Numbered from the stretch's first letter, positions 52,369 to 61,676 are shown. The stretch is DNA of 64,000 nt from Methylobacterium currus (GCF_003058325.1 NZ_CP028843.1:1665501-1729500); one strand, 5' to 3'. Numbers and translations: made by a program. Notes: generated by a model from the sequence alone, not told the origin.

Positions 52369-53160
52369 TCAGGGCGCGACCGCCCGCCGATAGAGATGCC
52401 AGGTCGCGTGGCCGAGGATCGGCAGCACGAGCGCGAGGCCGACGAAGAGCGGCGCCATTCCGAGCACCAGGAGACCCGCGACGACGAGCCCCCAGGTCAC
52501 CATCGTGCGCGGGTTCTCGCGGAGCAGCGCCGTCGAAGTTTCGATCGCCGTCCCGGCATCGACGCCGCGGTCGATGATCAGCGGGAAGGACACAGCGCTC
52601 ACCGCGAGCGCGATCAGCGAGAAGGCCGCGCCCACGAGGTTGCCGATCACGATCAGCATCCATCCGCGCGGCGTGGTCAGCACCGCCTCGGCAAAGGCAA
52701 ATATGGAGACGTAGGTCTCCGACCCGAACAGCGCCCGATACAGTTCCATGGCGGTGATGATCCAGGCGACGAGGATCAGCATCAGGACGAATCCGACCGC
52801 GAGGATCGACCCGGCGTTACGGCCGGTCAGCGGGGCGAAGGGTCGGGTTTCGGCCAGGGGAAGGCCTAGTTCCCGCCGCCGGCTCAACTCGTAGAGGCCG
52901 ATCGCCGCGAACGGGCCGATCAGCGCGAAACCGGAGGCCAGCGGGAAGAGGATCGGGAGGAGGTCGCTCTCGAAGGTTGCCGCCGCGATGATGACGCCGG
53001 CGACCGGGTAGATCGCGATCAAGAACAGCACGTGCGTCGGCAGGACCATGAAGTCCTCGACCCCCTTCAGCAAGGCGATCTTGAGGTCGGAGACCTCGAT
53101 CCGTCGTAGGTTCGGTCGCGTCACCACCGAGCGTGCGGACGCAGCATGGGGTATTGCCAT
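52369..53160 (-). CDS. DUF2189 membrane protein of the oxidase operon
   Basis: A 263-residue protein with about six helices and the DUF2189 pattern: LRRIEVSDLKIALLKGVEDF near the start, PIAAIGLYELSRRRELG-like text (FAAIGLYELSRRRELGLPLA) and a C-terminal LGHATWHLYRRAV. Proteins of this family frequently accompany alternative haem-copper oxidases and may aid assembly or copper handling. The ATG at 53158-53160 has GGAGG seven bases upstream. It is the first gene of the operon, 39 bases before coxM. Confidence 0.82.
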   Translation of the reverse strand: MAIPHAASARSVVTRPNLRRIEVSDLKIALLKGVEDFMVLPTHVLFLIAIYPVAGVIIAAATFESDLLPILFPLASGFALIGPFAAIGLYELSRRRELGLPLAETRPFAPLTGRNAGSILAVGFVLMLILVAWIITAMELYRALFGSETYVSIFAFAEAVLTTPRGWMLIVIGNLVGAAFSLIALAVSAVSFPLIIDRGVDAGTAIETSTALLRENPRTMVTWGLVVAGLLVLGMAPLFVGLALVLPILGHATWHLYRRAVAP

Positions 53161-54140
53161 CGCGCATCCTCCGAAATGGAAGACTCGACACGCGATCTCG
53201 CCTGATTTCGCTCCGATCTCAGGCTTAACCGTCGAGCTTTCGAGCGTGGCTGATGGATAAATACCACTTTTCACCATTCCTGTCGCGCGGTTTTTACGAT
53301 GACTCTCGATAGATCACGTATCCAGTTTCAGCCTTCGTTTCAGAACGCGGCTGCGAGCTTGGGCGTTGGACGAGGGAGGAGCGTCGTGGGCGTTAGAGAG
53401 TATTCGGTGCTACCCCGGATCACGGATGTCGATGTCCGCCGCCCGCCGCCCGCCGGCCGCGTCGAGCTTGCGCGTGAAACCCTGGCGTATGCATCTGCCT
53501 GATCGACGCCGCATGGACTGTGCTCGCGCTGCTGCTGCCCGCGCCGCGGCATCGTACGTCAGCAGGAGGAAGCTATCGGGACTGTCGGCCCGTGCTTCGT
53601 CGTTCGGAGAACGCTCGCAACCGGACACTCCCGACATCCGCCGCGAGGGTCCGCTTAGGGTCAGGGCGAGTTTCGCCTGACGCGCGGTCTTGAGCGAGGC
53701 CGCATCCTGCGCTGCACGCCACACCTCGCGGTCGCTCGGATCAGTGGCGATCTTGTCGTCCGCGTTGACAATCGTGAACCCGCCGATGCCGGGCCGGCCC
53801 TGCAGGAGCGCCCGCAGCCGGCAGATGGTCGGGTCGATCCGCGCCGGCTGTGCTCGGGTTGCGCATGTGGACGACCGCGCGAGGCTCGTCAGACCACCAG
53901 CGGTCCAAACGGAAGCGGTACCGCTCGCACGCTGAGAAGCCGGCCGGGCCGTGCAACCCGGTAGCCTCAGGTGTCACGGGGCATGCAGGGCCTCCAGGCG
54001 AACGGCGGTGCCGGTGGAGGCGCCTCTCGCCTTCTCGGCGGCCTGAACGTCGGTGGGGGGCTGCAGGCAGAATCGAGGTCGCTGCCGTCACAAAATCTCG
54101 AAACTAGACCCCTGAGGAAATAGCTGTCACACTCCGCCTC
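53161..54140. other. Mostly gene-free stretch with one gene relic
   Basis: Nearly 1 kb between divergent transcription units. The first 140 bases should carry the oxidase operon promoter. The only coding trace is a frameshifted DUF1643 gene (53680-53956). Confidence 0.6.
53680..53956 (-). pseudogene. DUF1643-like gene with frameshift
   Basis: One frame reads GPAGFSACERYRFRLDRWWS, then AVVHMRNPSTAG, the DUF1643 signature (RYR-L-R-W, MLNPSTA with Arg for Leu). A neighbouring frame then continues ARIDPTICRLRALLQGRPGI, GGFTIVNADDKIATDPSDRE, matching the later family motif (DPTIRRC, VVNLFALRATDP). One base gained or lost near 53840-53850 explains the break. The limits given are approximate. Confidence 0.6.
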
Positions 54141-54617
54141 ATGGCAAAATTATTCTATGCTTCTCGACATTATCGTCATAATGGAGAAATCATCTCTCCT
54201 GGCCACTACGGCCGAATGATTGGATTGTCGAGGCATTCGCATTATCATTTCATGAGAGAGGAAGTGCTGGAAAAAGCCAGAATGGCGAGGTTTCCCCTCA
54301 AGCCGTCTCGCTTGAAGTGCATATTTGCCTGCGCAACGGAGATGGACATTCGAGAGTACGTCGACACTCAGATGGCGCGGCACCCTGGGCGCGTGCGGGA
54401 GCCGATCTACGAGGTGGAGACCACACAGAGTGATCCGCTCACGCATCGTGGGGACTGGAACGTTGCCGAGATGGTGCTGCAGGCCGGCCGCGTAGCCGAG
54501 ATTGCGGCCGATCGATACTGGCAAGGGGTGGAGGGTATTGATCAGCCTACCGGACTGAGCACTTACATGGAGGTGATTACGACTTCGCCCCTTGCTGTGC
54601 TGCGTCGGTTAGACTGA
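54141..54617 (+). CDS. DUF2441-like hypothetical protein
   Basis: A 158-residue soluble protein. FYASRHYRHNGEIISPGHYG, then REEVLEKARMARFPLKPSRL and CIFACATEMDIREYVDTQMA, suggest the DUF2441 pattern (a short entry motif followed by E-R-x-x-FP-x-PSR). The C-terminal half has DWNVAEMVLQAGRVAEIAAD. Composition is more AT-rich than the core genome at the 5' end. The DUF assignment is tentative and no biochemical role is known. Confidence 0.65.
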   Translation: MAKLFYASRHYRHNGEIISPGHYGRMIGLSRHSHYHFMREEVLEKARMARFPLKPSRLKCIFACATEMDIREYVDTQMARHPGRVREPIYEVETTQSDPLTHRGDWNVAEMVLQAGRVAEIAADRYWQGVEGIDQPTGLSTYMEVITTSPLAVLRRLD

Positions 54618-54887
54618 GGCTTGTGGGATGTAGGACGCAGCTGCGGACCGCGCTGCCAGCACCTCGACATCTCCTTTATGGCATCGGAACGGTGGATCAG
54701 CTGCGGCGGCTGCTCCCGGCACCGCATCGGGCCATGACGGCTCGCGCCTCTCGCCCGGGTGAGTCGGCACTTGGCCGGTGCCGCCGCAGGTGGTGCAGAC
54801 ATCCCGGTTCGTCTCAGTGTGCCGGTCCTCGCGAGAGGTCCAGCCGGTGCCGGAGCAGGTGGCGCAGGGAATGGTCTTGGATATCAT
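54609..54887 (-). CDS. Small zinc-ribbon protein with two CxxCxGxG knuckles
   Basis: A 92-residue protein. IPCATCSGTGWTSREDRHTE and then VCTTCGGTGQVP give two DnaJ-like CxxCxGxG motifs, likely binding one zinc. The C-terminal half is Ala/Pro-rich without a motif. It overlaps the end of the converging gene by nine bases. Role unknown; such proteins may assist protein folding or disulphide handling. Confidence 0.65.
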   Translation of the reverse strand: MISKTIPCATCSGTGWTSREDRHTETNRDVCTTCGGTGQVPTHPGERREPSWPDAVPGAAAAADPPFRCHKGDVEVLAARSAAASYIPQASV

Positions 54888-55045
54888 GGTGTGCCCCTTT
54901 GAACGGCAGATGGAGTATGTCGCTGGAAAAAACGAAGCCTTTCAATTGCGGGCATCTCAATTGACGACTTTATCACACTTGCTTTTTGTGGTTGCGGCGC
55001 AAGAAAATGTGGCGCAGCGGTGTTTTTCCGATGTGAGAGACAAAC

Positions 55046-55297
55046 ATGCACCGCGAGTGGAAAACTTGGCCGCAGATCGCAACTATGGTCCTGGATCAGA
55101 TCAAGAGCTTCCCCTGCGGGGAGCGCTTGATCTGGATTGAATTCAAAGATTTCGACGACGAGAATGGCATCGCAAGCTTTGTCATTGAAACCGACGGCGC
55201 GTCCGACTTCGAAAACACGATGATTGCTGATTACATCGCGATCATACTGAAAAAAATGAGGCATAAATATAAAATATCGTCTTTAACGGTAAACTGA
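55046..55297 (+). CDS. Small hypothetical protein
   Basis: An 83-residue protein (MHREWKTWPQIATMVLDQIK) with GERLIWIEFKDFDDENGIAS, a small alpha/beta fold without known motif. The region is AT-leaning. The ribosome site is weak (GAGAGA). It is real by composition and codon pattern, but with modest confidence. Confidence 0.5.
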   Translation: MHREWKTWPQIATMVLDQIKSFPCGERLIWIEFKDFDDENGIASFVIETDGASDFENTMIADYIAIILKKMRHKYKISSLTVN

Positions 55298-55531
55298 TGC
55301 AAGGGTATAGATGCTGTGCCGCCCCATCGCGAATACAGCCTCAGTCATGGCATTCACTCCGCTTGGGGCAGAGGTCGGCGGCGCTACCTCAATGTGGGAC
55401 AGGCGGCTTAGGCCGTTTCGCCAGCATTGCGACCGCTCAATTGTGTGCAAAGCTGATATGTAAAATAAAACCTATATCAATGCAAGATACAGTCGAATCA
55501 TGGAACTCGTTGCAGCCGCCACTGATCTCAG

Positions 55532-55807
55532 ATGAAACATCGTCGCTCGCGATCAGCAATACGGAGTGGCGCCGTTTGGGTCGAAGGGCATGTGGGATCT
55601 ATACGCTGTAAAGTGCGAAATCTTGCATATTCTGGAGCTATTTTGGTCGTAAATCCAGCGGCTTGCCCATTTAATAATATTATTATCAGCGTGAATGACG
55701 TAAAAGATTATATTCTCTGTAGCATTATCTGGCGTGGAACGGACGAAATCGCCGTCGTGTTTGTGTCCCGGCAGGAAACAGCTATTTTCACGCCGCGATC
55801 TTACTGA
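55532..55807 (+). CDS. PilZ-like domain protein
   Basis: A 91-residue protein. RRSRSAIRSGAVWVEGHVGS, then IRCKVRNLAYSGAILVV and DYILCSIIWRGTDEIAVVFV, follow the PilZ pattern: an R-x3-R arginine motif, NLSxxGA-like text and a final beta-strand W-R-x-x-x-I/V. Classical PilZ domains bind cyclic di-GMP through the RxxxR and (D/N)xSxxG motifs. Here NLAYSG replaces the second, so binding is uncertain. It is alone and overlaps a decayed gene on the other strand. Confidence 0.62.
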   Translation: MKHRRSRSAIRSGAVWVEGHVGSIRCKVRNLAYSGAILVVNPAACPFNNIIISVNDVKDYILCSIIWRGTDEIAVVFVSRQETAIFTPRSY

Positions 55808-56283
55808 GCCGTCTGCGGCGTCCGCGATACTGTCGATAATACGGTCGCGCGGCATCAGGGCTGCTCGACAGGCACTCGTTTGCAATCGGACTGGCGCGTG
55901 AAACCGTATCGACGAGGATCGCCACGTCCGCCCCGTAGTCGCGGAACCCGACCCCCCAGCGGTTCCAGGACCGGATGCGCCGCCGGCCGGATGCCGCCCA
56001 GAGCGGATCGGCCGCCGCTGCGAGCCCCTGGCACCCGCGGCGCTCGCGATCCTGGTCGTGCCACCGCCAGAGGTCGGGGTCTCCGGCGATCTGCTCCATC
56101 AGCGTGTCGCGGCGCGTGAGCAGGACCGTGAAACGCTGTCGCCGGGCCCACTCGCTCGGCAACTCGTATGTGCCGTCCGCGTCGGCCCAGCGCCAATGTG
56201 GCTTGTGGCGCGGAGCGGATGTTCCCTAACCGGAGAGCCAGGGACACGCCGACGCGCGCCGCGTCGGCGATCGCTGAATCCAT
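55788..56283 (-). pseudogene. Frameshifted hypothetical gene
   Basis: The start MDSAIADAARVGVSLALRLG is in one frame. After a shift near 56215, HWRWADADGTYELPSEWARR, QRFTVLLTRRDTLMEQIAGD and WNRWGVGFRDYGADVAILVD continue in another. In the second frame a TAG lies just upstream of the join, so the two parts cannot be one protein without the shift. No family is recognised. Coding quality of both parts suggests a recent lesion or a sequencing error. Confidence 0.45.
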
Positions 56284-56764
56284 CAGGTCCTGCCCGTTTC
56301 CCGCCGGTGAGCACAAGCGCGAGGTTAGGTTCACGACGTTGCCGATAGCTGTGTATTAGAGGATAGTTTCAGTTCCGGCGCATCCGACTGTCGACGGCCC
56401 CATCGCCAGGCCAGCACTGAAACCAATCGGCATGTCGATCGACCGTTCAGGCCTGTATTTTTTTTGCGCGTACTCAGCCGTCCGCAATTGTGGGCAGCCG
56501 TGAAACCGACGAACTCTCTCCGGCGGGCGATCGACAAATCAGTAAATTTTTGAGACACGATCTTACTAAGGCGATTATCGGCAGGCTCAAAATGATTCAG
56601 ATGCTATCATGGCCCAATTTAACTGCCGTCCAGCAAGCCATGTATGGCCGAATACTAGATTTTTTGTTTGAAATCGCACAAACGAAGGCGCATTTGCGAT
56701 TGCGCCGATGCAGCTCCCGTGATCTGCCTGCACCCGCTGCTCTGGCAAGATTTGAGGTCAATCC
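56284..56764. other. Gene-free gap upstream of the AraC regulator
   Basis: About 480 bases with mixed composition. Open frames are short and unconvincing. It probably contains the regulator's promoter; no clear binding-site repeats are seen. Confidence 0.5.
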
Positions 56765-57853
56765 ATGCCGCCCTTTTTCTCGTCAGAGCACGAAGCGCGG
56801 CCGTCCGCCGAACTGTTTGCCCGAGCATCGTCTCCAAGCATGTATCCGCTGGATAACGGGCAAGTTAACGTCAAGGCGGTCGGGGCAATTCGCGACATTT
56901 TGATCGAAGCCGGGATCGATCATCAATCTCTGTTCGAGAAAGTAGAAATCAGCAAGCAATCTCTAATTGTCAATGAGCCTATTCCATTGAAGCTGCTTGG
57001 CCGTCTGACAGTCCTTGCCGCCGATCAGATGCCATGCTCCCATCTCGGCCTGCTTGTCGGTCAGCGCACCACTCTCGCCTCGCTCGGTTATCTGGGGATG
57101 CTGATGCGACATTCGGAGATGGTCGGCGGTGCCTTGCACGCCTTGGAAGCCCATTACGGTCTCCTGAACCGTGGCGCGGTGATCGAGATGACGATCGACG
57201 GCCCTGTCGTTCTCGCGATCTACTCTCCCTACGAGCCCGATCTGGAGGGTATCGCGCTGCACTGCGAGAGATCTCTCGCGGCGCTGACCACCGTCATGCG
57301 CTCCTTGTGCGGCTCCGACTGGAGCCCGGATGAAGTGCTGCTGCCGCAGCTCCAGCCGCCGGATCCCGCGCCCTACACCGAGTTCTTCCGAGCGCCCGTC
57401 CGGTTTGGGCAGGAGATCGCGGCGCTCGCTTTTCCGTCACGCCTCCTGAGTCACCCCATCGACGGTGCGAGCCCGGCGGTCCGCAAACTCGCGCAGGAGC
57501 GCATCCAGCGGCTCGAAGCGGTCGCACCACCCGACGCCACCGACGAGGTGCGGCGCCGCCTGCGCACGGCAGCGGTCCCCAGGCAGCACAACAAGGACGA
57601 TGTCGCGCGCAGGATGGTGATCCACGGGCGCACCCTGAGCCGCCGGTTGAAGTCCGAAGGCACGAGCTTCACGCTGATCGTCAACGAAGCGCGGTTCGCT
57701 CGTGCCAGGCAGTTGCTGACCGACACGAGCCTGAGCTTGACGGAGATCTCAGGCGCGTTGGAGTTCTCGGAGCAGGCCGCGTTCACGCACGCTTTCCGGC
57801 GCTGGACAGGCACCACGCCCAGCGCATGGCGGAAGGATCATCGGCCTCTGTGA
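56765..57853 (+). CDS. AraC-family regulator (OruR/ArgR-like architecture)
   Basis: A 362-residue regulator. The N-terminal 200 residues match the AraC_binding_2/'Arabinose_bd' type sensor (DILIEAGIDHQSLFEKVEIS, SHLGLLVGQRTTLASLGYLG, MLMRHSEMVGGALHALEAHY). The C-terminal HTH pair reads DVARRMVIHGRTLSRRLKSE, GTSFTLIVNEARFARARQLL, SLTEISGALEFSEQAAFTHA and FRRWTGTTPSAWRKD. GAGGT precedes the ATG; a second ATG 25 codons in is possible. It may control the exported protein genes downstream, but no site is evident. Confidence 0.92.
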   Translation: MPPFFSSEHEARPSAELFARASSPSMYPLDNGQVNVKAVGAIRDILIEAGIDHQSLFEKVEISKQSLIVNEPIPLKLLGRLTVLAADQMPCSHLGLLVGQRTTLASLGYLGMLMRHSEMVGGALHALEAHYGLLNRGAVIEMTIDGPVVLAIYSPYEPDLEGIALHCERSLAALTTVMRSLCGSDWSPDEVLLPQLQPPDPAPYTEFFRAPVRFGQEIAALAFPSRLLSHPIDGASPAVRKLAQERIQRLEAVAPPDATDEVRRRLRTAAVPRQHNKDDVARRMVIHGRTLSRRLKSEGTSFTLIVNEARFARARQLLTDTSLSLTEISGALEFSEQAAFTHAFRRWTGTTPSAWRKDHRPL

Positions 57854-58155
57854 ACCCTCGCGAGTCGTCGTTCGCAGCGGCTTGTCGTTGAGCCCCTGTC
57901 GCGACGCCGAGATGGGGGTTGGCAGCAGCGATCCGGGACGCGACGTCCTCGTTCTGGCGCTGCGCTGCCGCGGGAGGGGCCGTCCACACCCTCAAGCCTT
58001 GCCGCAACCTCGCGGCGGATCGCATCCATCATGGTTTCGCGTCAGGTCCGCGGCTTTCTTGCGAAATCTGTCTCCCGCGATCAAGCCCGATCATGAGAAT
58101 TGCCTCAGAAGGATCGTGACCTTCCGCTCAGTACGACAATGGTTGAGGGGTGAAC
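57854..58155. other. Intergenic region
   Basis: About 300 bases between the AraC gene and an exported-protein gene. No gene, hairpin or repeat is seen. Confidence 0.45.
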
Positions 58156-58548
58156 ATGATGTTCTCTCGTGCACAGCGCAAGGCGCGACTCTTCGCCAGG
58201 ATCGGCCTGTTGGCGGTGAGCGGCCTTGCCTGCTCCGTCGCTGTGGCCCAGCCGCTCACGGTACGGGTCAACCCCCAGCTTGACCAGCGGGGCGTCCTCA
58301 TGTCCGGCAACGAGCCCGGCACGATCGAGACCTTGTTCAATGCCGGTCCCCGCTACAACGAACCCAGTGGCGTTCGCATCGGGCGCGGCAGCCTGATTCC
58401 TCCTTGGCTCGAACTCGGCTCGTTCCAGAATGTCTCGGTCCCAGGTCTGAACCCGGTCGGCTACTACGGCTACTATATCTCCCCCGATGATCGTGCAGTC
58501 GTTGTGGATCTTGATTCTCGCAGGGTCGTGCGCGTCATCGTGCACTGA
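58156..58548 (+). CDS. Exported small protein (DUF1236-like end)
   Basis: A 130-residue protein with a signal peptide (ARIGLLAVSGLACSVAVAQP, cleavage after AQ). The mature part ends GYYGYYISPDDRAVVVDLDS, RRVVRVIVH, resembling the C-terminus of DUF1236 proteins (short beta hairpin with VVxVD). The ATG at 58156 follows GAGGGG. Periplasmic; function unknown. Confidence 0.72.
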   Translation: MMFSRAQRKARLFARIGLLAVSGLACSVAVAQPLTVRVNPQLDQRGVLMSGNEPGTIETLFNAGPRYNEPSGVRIGRGSLIPPWLELGSFQNVSVPGLNPVGYYGYYISPDDRAVVVDLDSRRVVRVIVH

Positions 58549-58718
58549 TTGAGCACGGCTCACGTCTGGGCGGAGCCTGTGCGTCGTCCGGCGCTCGAGC
58601 GAAGCAGGACCGGTACGGCAAACATCACGACCGGCGTCGGCCGTCCCGATCGGGCCGCATCTCGTACGCCGCGGTCGCCTTCATTTGCCAGGGATCTCGT
58701 TTCGTACAGGAGGTCACC

Positions 58719-59231
58719 ATGAAAGAGAGCATGATCGGCATGGCCGTTGCCCTCGTCCTCGCCGGAGTCCCGATGGCCTCGGCCAGGGAGGTGTCCACGA
58801 CCGGGGCCATCGGTGAGCATGGGACGCTGAGCCAGACCAACTTCAAGATCCTGACCGATGCCCGGATCGGAGTGGTGAAGGCCGCCCTCCAGCTGACGCC
58901 CGAGCAGCAGCAATACTGGCCGGCCATCGAGGACGCGATCCGCGCCCGTGCCGACGGGCGCTACCGCCGGCTGTCCGGCTTGGCCGAACGGGTCAAGCAG
59001 CAGGGCGACGCCGACCCTCTCGCGCTGATCCGCACGCGCGCCGAGACCCTGGGCCAGCGCTCCGCCGAGCTCAGGCGGCTCGCGGATGCATGGCAACCGC
59101 TCTACCAGACCCTCAGTCCGGATCAGAAGACGCGGATGCGCTTTGTCGTCGCCAGGGTCATTGGCGGATTACGGGATGCCATCGACAATCGCCGCCAAGA
59201 GCTCTTCGACGACGAGGACGATGAAGGCTGA
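58719..59231 (+). CDS. Spy/CpxP-like LTXXQ-motif periplasmic protein
   Basis: A 170-residue protein with a signal peptide (MIGMAVALVLAGVPMASARE). Two LTxxQ-like motifs are visible, LQLTPEQQQYWPAIEDAIRA and YQTLSPDQKTRMRFVV, within an all-helical body. This is the Spy/LTXXQ pattern; members are envelope chaperones or metal-stress proteins induced by envelope damage. The acidic tail (FDDEDDEG) is unusual. ATG with AGGAGG upstream. A hairpin follows 56 bases after the stop. Confidence 0.85.
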   Translation: MKESMIGMAVALVLAGVPMASAREVSTTGAIGEHGTLSQTNFKILTDARIGVVKAALQLTPEQQQYWPAIEDAIRARADGRYRRLSGLAERVKQQGDADPLALIRTRAETLGQRSAELRRLADAWQPLYQTLSPDQKTRMRFVVARVIGGLRDAIDNRRQELFDDEDDEG

Positions 59232-59712
59232 TTGGAAGCCGACCCTGAACCGCCCCGGGTTGTTCGGAGGCTGCTTGGCTTGAGTCGGACGGCCGGAGCT
59301 TGGCCGTCGACTTGAGCATCGCCGCCCGCTTCGGTTTAGCGGATGAGCGAGGCTCGGCGAAGAAGTCGTCCGCGATGTACGTCGTCAACGACCAGAAGCC
59401 GTGACGGGCGACCGTTCGCCGGCGGGAAAGCGCATGTCGCTTATCGGGATGATCCCCCATTTTCGTGGTTCTCCGGCATTTCGATACGGGTGGAGACTTC
59501 CGCGCGGCTCCTGCGGTGAGGACCCGTCATGCTGACGTGGACGGCAGCATGCGGCACAGCTGCACTCCCCTTGAGGGATACCGCACATCGAACGATCAAC
59601 CGCTCGACATTGCGCGCCGCGGCGGCATTTTCCGCATCATCGGGAAGCGATCTCCCGACGAGGCTCCGGCTGAAGCATCGCGTCCAATCTGCAATCTCTG
59701 CAAGGACGCGTC
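59232..59712. other. Gene-free stretch
   Basis: About 480 bases between the Spy-like gene and a fusion scar. Apart from a hairpin at 59288-59308 I see nothing convincing. Confidence 0.5.
59288..59308 (+). terminator. Hairpin downstream of the Spy-like gene
   Basis: Stem GACGGCC/GGCCGTC with a seven-base loop, 56 bases after the stop. No T-run follows, so intrinsic termination is only possible, not sure. Confidence 0.45.
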
Positions 59713-59985
59713 ATGTCTGCGCCAAATTCCATTCCTGTCGAAAAGCTTGTCCGCCTGATCGGCACACCCGGCTGCCCGGTGCTGCTCGACGTGCGCACTG
59801 ACGAGGATTTCGCGGCCGACCCCGGCCCGAACGACGTGTTCAGCCACATCACGGTGTTCTTCTCCAAAATGGCCATGGTGACGTTCGGCGGGGCCTATGC
59901 GGTGCTCGCCTACGTCGCCCAGCAGGCGGTGGAGCATCTTGGCTGGCTCCGGCCCCCGGCGAAAGGCTCGACGGCTGTCGATGGT
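59713..59985 (+). pseudogene. Fusion scar: rhodanese start joined to a ChrA segment
   Basis: The frame starts SAPNSIPVEKLVRLIGTPGC and PVLLDVRTDEDFAAD, the beginning of a rhodanese-like domain as found in ChrB-type chromate resistance proteins. Without a break it becomes VFSHITVFFSKMAMVTFGGA, YAVLAYVAQQAVEHLGWLRP, an internal membrane segment of the ChrA chromate exporter. Sense is lost after about 59950. A deletion joined two neighbouring genes of a former chromate locus. AAGGA precedes the ATG, so a useless short protein may still be made. Confidence 0.68.
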
Positions 59986-60314
59986 TGCGCGCGCCGAGCC
60001 GCTCCTCGGCGGACCGGACCCGGAAACGGCCCTCCGCGATCGTCAGGATCCGGCCGGCCTCCGGGAGGTAGGTCCGGCGCGCCGTGCCCGACCGGGCTCG
60101 GCCCGTGGCCGGCCTCGCGCAGGATGCGGCCGAGGGCCTCCCCGTCGAGGACCTCGCGGTGAGGCAGCACGACGACGAACGCCGCGCCGGGCTGCGGCGG
60201 GAGCTGCCGCAGAAGGCGCATGAGCGAGGCCGTGTCGGCGGCCGAGGCGCACAGGGCACCGACGACGGGTCCGCCGTCATGGGACGGTGCTGCGCTGTCA
60301 GCGGAAGCTGCCAT
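59946..60314 (-). pseudogene. CheB-domain remnant with frameshift
   Basis: From MAASADSAAPSHDGG the frame reads GPVVGALCASAADTASLMRL, LRQLPPQPGAAFVVVLPHRE, like the start of a CheB methylesterase domain of the CheB-CheR-PAS type but without the catalytic Ser motif (GGSSG-like). After a shift near 60095, TYLPEAGRILTIAEGRFRVR continues the family sequence in another frame. It stops making sense at the junction with the ChrA fragment around 59950. It lies downstream of the intact CheB-like gene. Confidence 0.55.
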
Positions 60315-60421
60315 GGTCCTGCCCGATTGCGCCGTGCCGCCGGAAAATCCGGCCGGCGCATCCCGTCCCCCGTCTCCGCAACCGGTGCCGTCCCGCCCGC
60401 GGGACGACCGGGCGAGCGCCG

Positions 60422-61444
60422 TCAGGTCTCCTGCGCGCCCTCGTCGCCCGAGGGCTCGGGCGAGGGCCTCTTGAGGAGGACGGCCTTGCGGATCGTCTCG
60501 GCATAGCGGCGATACTCGGCGGCGCGCTCCTCGTAGATCGCGGCGACCGTCATGCGCCCGGCCTCGAGCCCGTCCCGCGCCATGCGCCGGACGAGTTCCG
60601 CCCGCTCCTCGATGATGCGCAGGGCCACCCGCATCGCCTCGTCGACGGCGCCCTCCTGCTCCTTGGCCACGGCCTCGGCGGAGAAGGCGTGGCCGACCTG
60701 GCAGCGGAACCGCAGAGGCTTGGCGTCCCGCACCTGCGAGAGGACGCCGCTGCAATGCGGGCAGGTCAAGGCCGCGGGATCGGCGATGCGGCGCAGCACG
60801 TCGCTGTCGATGCGCTCGCCTGCCGCGACGTCGATCTCGAGGCGCAGTTCGGGGGAGACCGGCAGGCGCGGCCCGGCGGGACCGCGCACCAGATCCGACA
60901 GGACGTCGCCGATCCGCGCCGCCGACAGGGTGAGGTCGACCTCCAGGGCCTCCAGGGCGCTGCGCGGCATCTCGTCGGCCAGGGCGTCGGCGGGGTCCTG
61001 CACCAGCGTGAGCCCGCCGCAGCTCTTGATCGCCTCAAGGCCCGAGGCGCCGTCGTTCAGGAGCCCGCTCAGCAGGATCCCGATGACCCGGGGGCCGAAG
61101 GCCGCGGCCGCCGAGCGGAACAGCGGATCGATGGAGGGCCGGGCCATGTTCTCGCGCGGGCCGCGCCCGAGCCGGATCCCGGTCTCCGTCAGGATCAGGT
61201 GGTGGTCCGGCACGCCGAGCGTGATGGTGCCGGGCCGGATCGCCATGCCGTCGGCCGCTGCCCGGACCGGCAATCGGCTCGCCGCGGCGGTCACGGTCGC
61301 GAGCAGGCCGAGGCTGCGGGCGGGGATGTGCAGCACGATGAACAGGGCCGCCGGAAGATCCGCCGGCAGGGCGCCGAGGATGGTCCGCAGCGGGACGGTC
61401 GCCCCCGACGAGCCGCCGATCACGACGATGTCACGATTGCGCAT
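60422..61444 (-). CDS. CheB-like protein-glutamate methylesterase without receiver domain
   Basis: A 340-residue protein starting MRNRDIVVIGGSSGATVPLR. The CheB catalytic triad is complete: Ser in GGSSGAT, His in FIVLHIPARS, Asp in GILLSGLLNDGASGLEAIKS. The N-terminal response-regulator domain of classical CheB is absent, so activity is not phosphorylation-gated by that domain. A C-terminal extension (about 225-340) has a zinc-ribbon-like CPHCSGVLSQ and a helical region. Such forms occur near chemosensory and stress-signalling genes. The downstream remnant suggests a former partner. Substrate not known. Confidence 0.87.
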   Translation of the reverse strand: MRNRDIVVIGGSSGATVPLRTILGALPADLPAALFIVLHIPARSLGLLATVTAAASRLPVRAAADGMAIRPGTITLGVPDHHLILTETGIRLGRGPRENMARPSIDPLFRSAAAAFGPRVIGILLSGLLNDGASGLEAIKSCGGLTLVQDPADALADEMPRSALEALEVDLTLSAARIGDVLSDLVRGPAGPRLPVSPELRLEIDVAAGERIDSDVLRRIADPAALTCPHCSGVLSQVRDAKPLRFRCQVGHAFSAEAVAKEQEGAVDEAMRVALRIIEERAELVRRMARDGLEAGRMTVAAIYEERAAEYRRYAETIRKAVLLKRPSPEPSGDEGAQET

Positions 61445-61676
61445 GCCCGAACCCTCCGATGCATCGCAGGGCCAACGCCCGAAAGGTTCACAGGGTGCGC
61501 GGACCACCCTGCCATCGTGTCGATCGCTCGCCCGTCGAAACGCCTCTCACGGATTTCGTAGACAAAAATTATCGGCCTGACGCTGTCATAAGCTGGTCTT
61601 GTCGACGACAGCTGCTCGGTTACGAAACAATATTGCATAATTTTTTGACTAATAACTAAAAATATTTTTCCCGCAG
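61445..61676. other. AT-rich gap
   Basis: About 230 bases that turn AT-rich towards 61640. No gene is seen; it is the upstream region of the CheB-like gene. Confidence 0.45.

Noticed and set aside
53290..53680. Short frames upstream of the oxidase operon
   Set aside because: No start with a ribosome site and no recognisable protein pattern.
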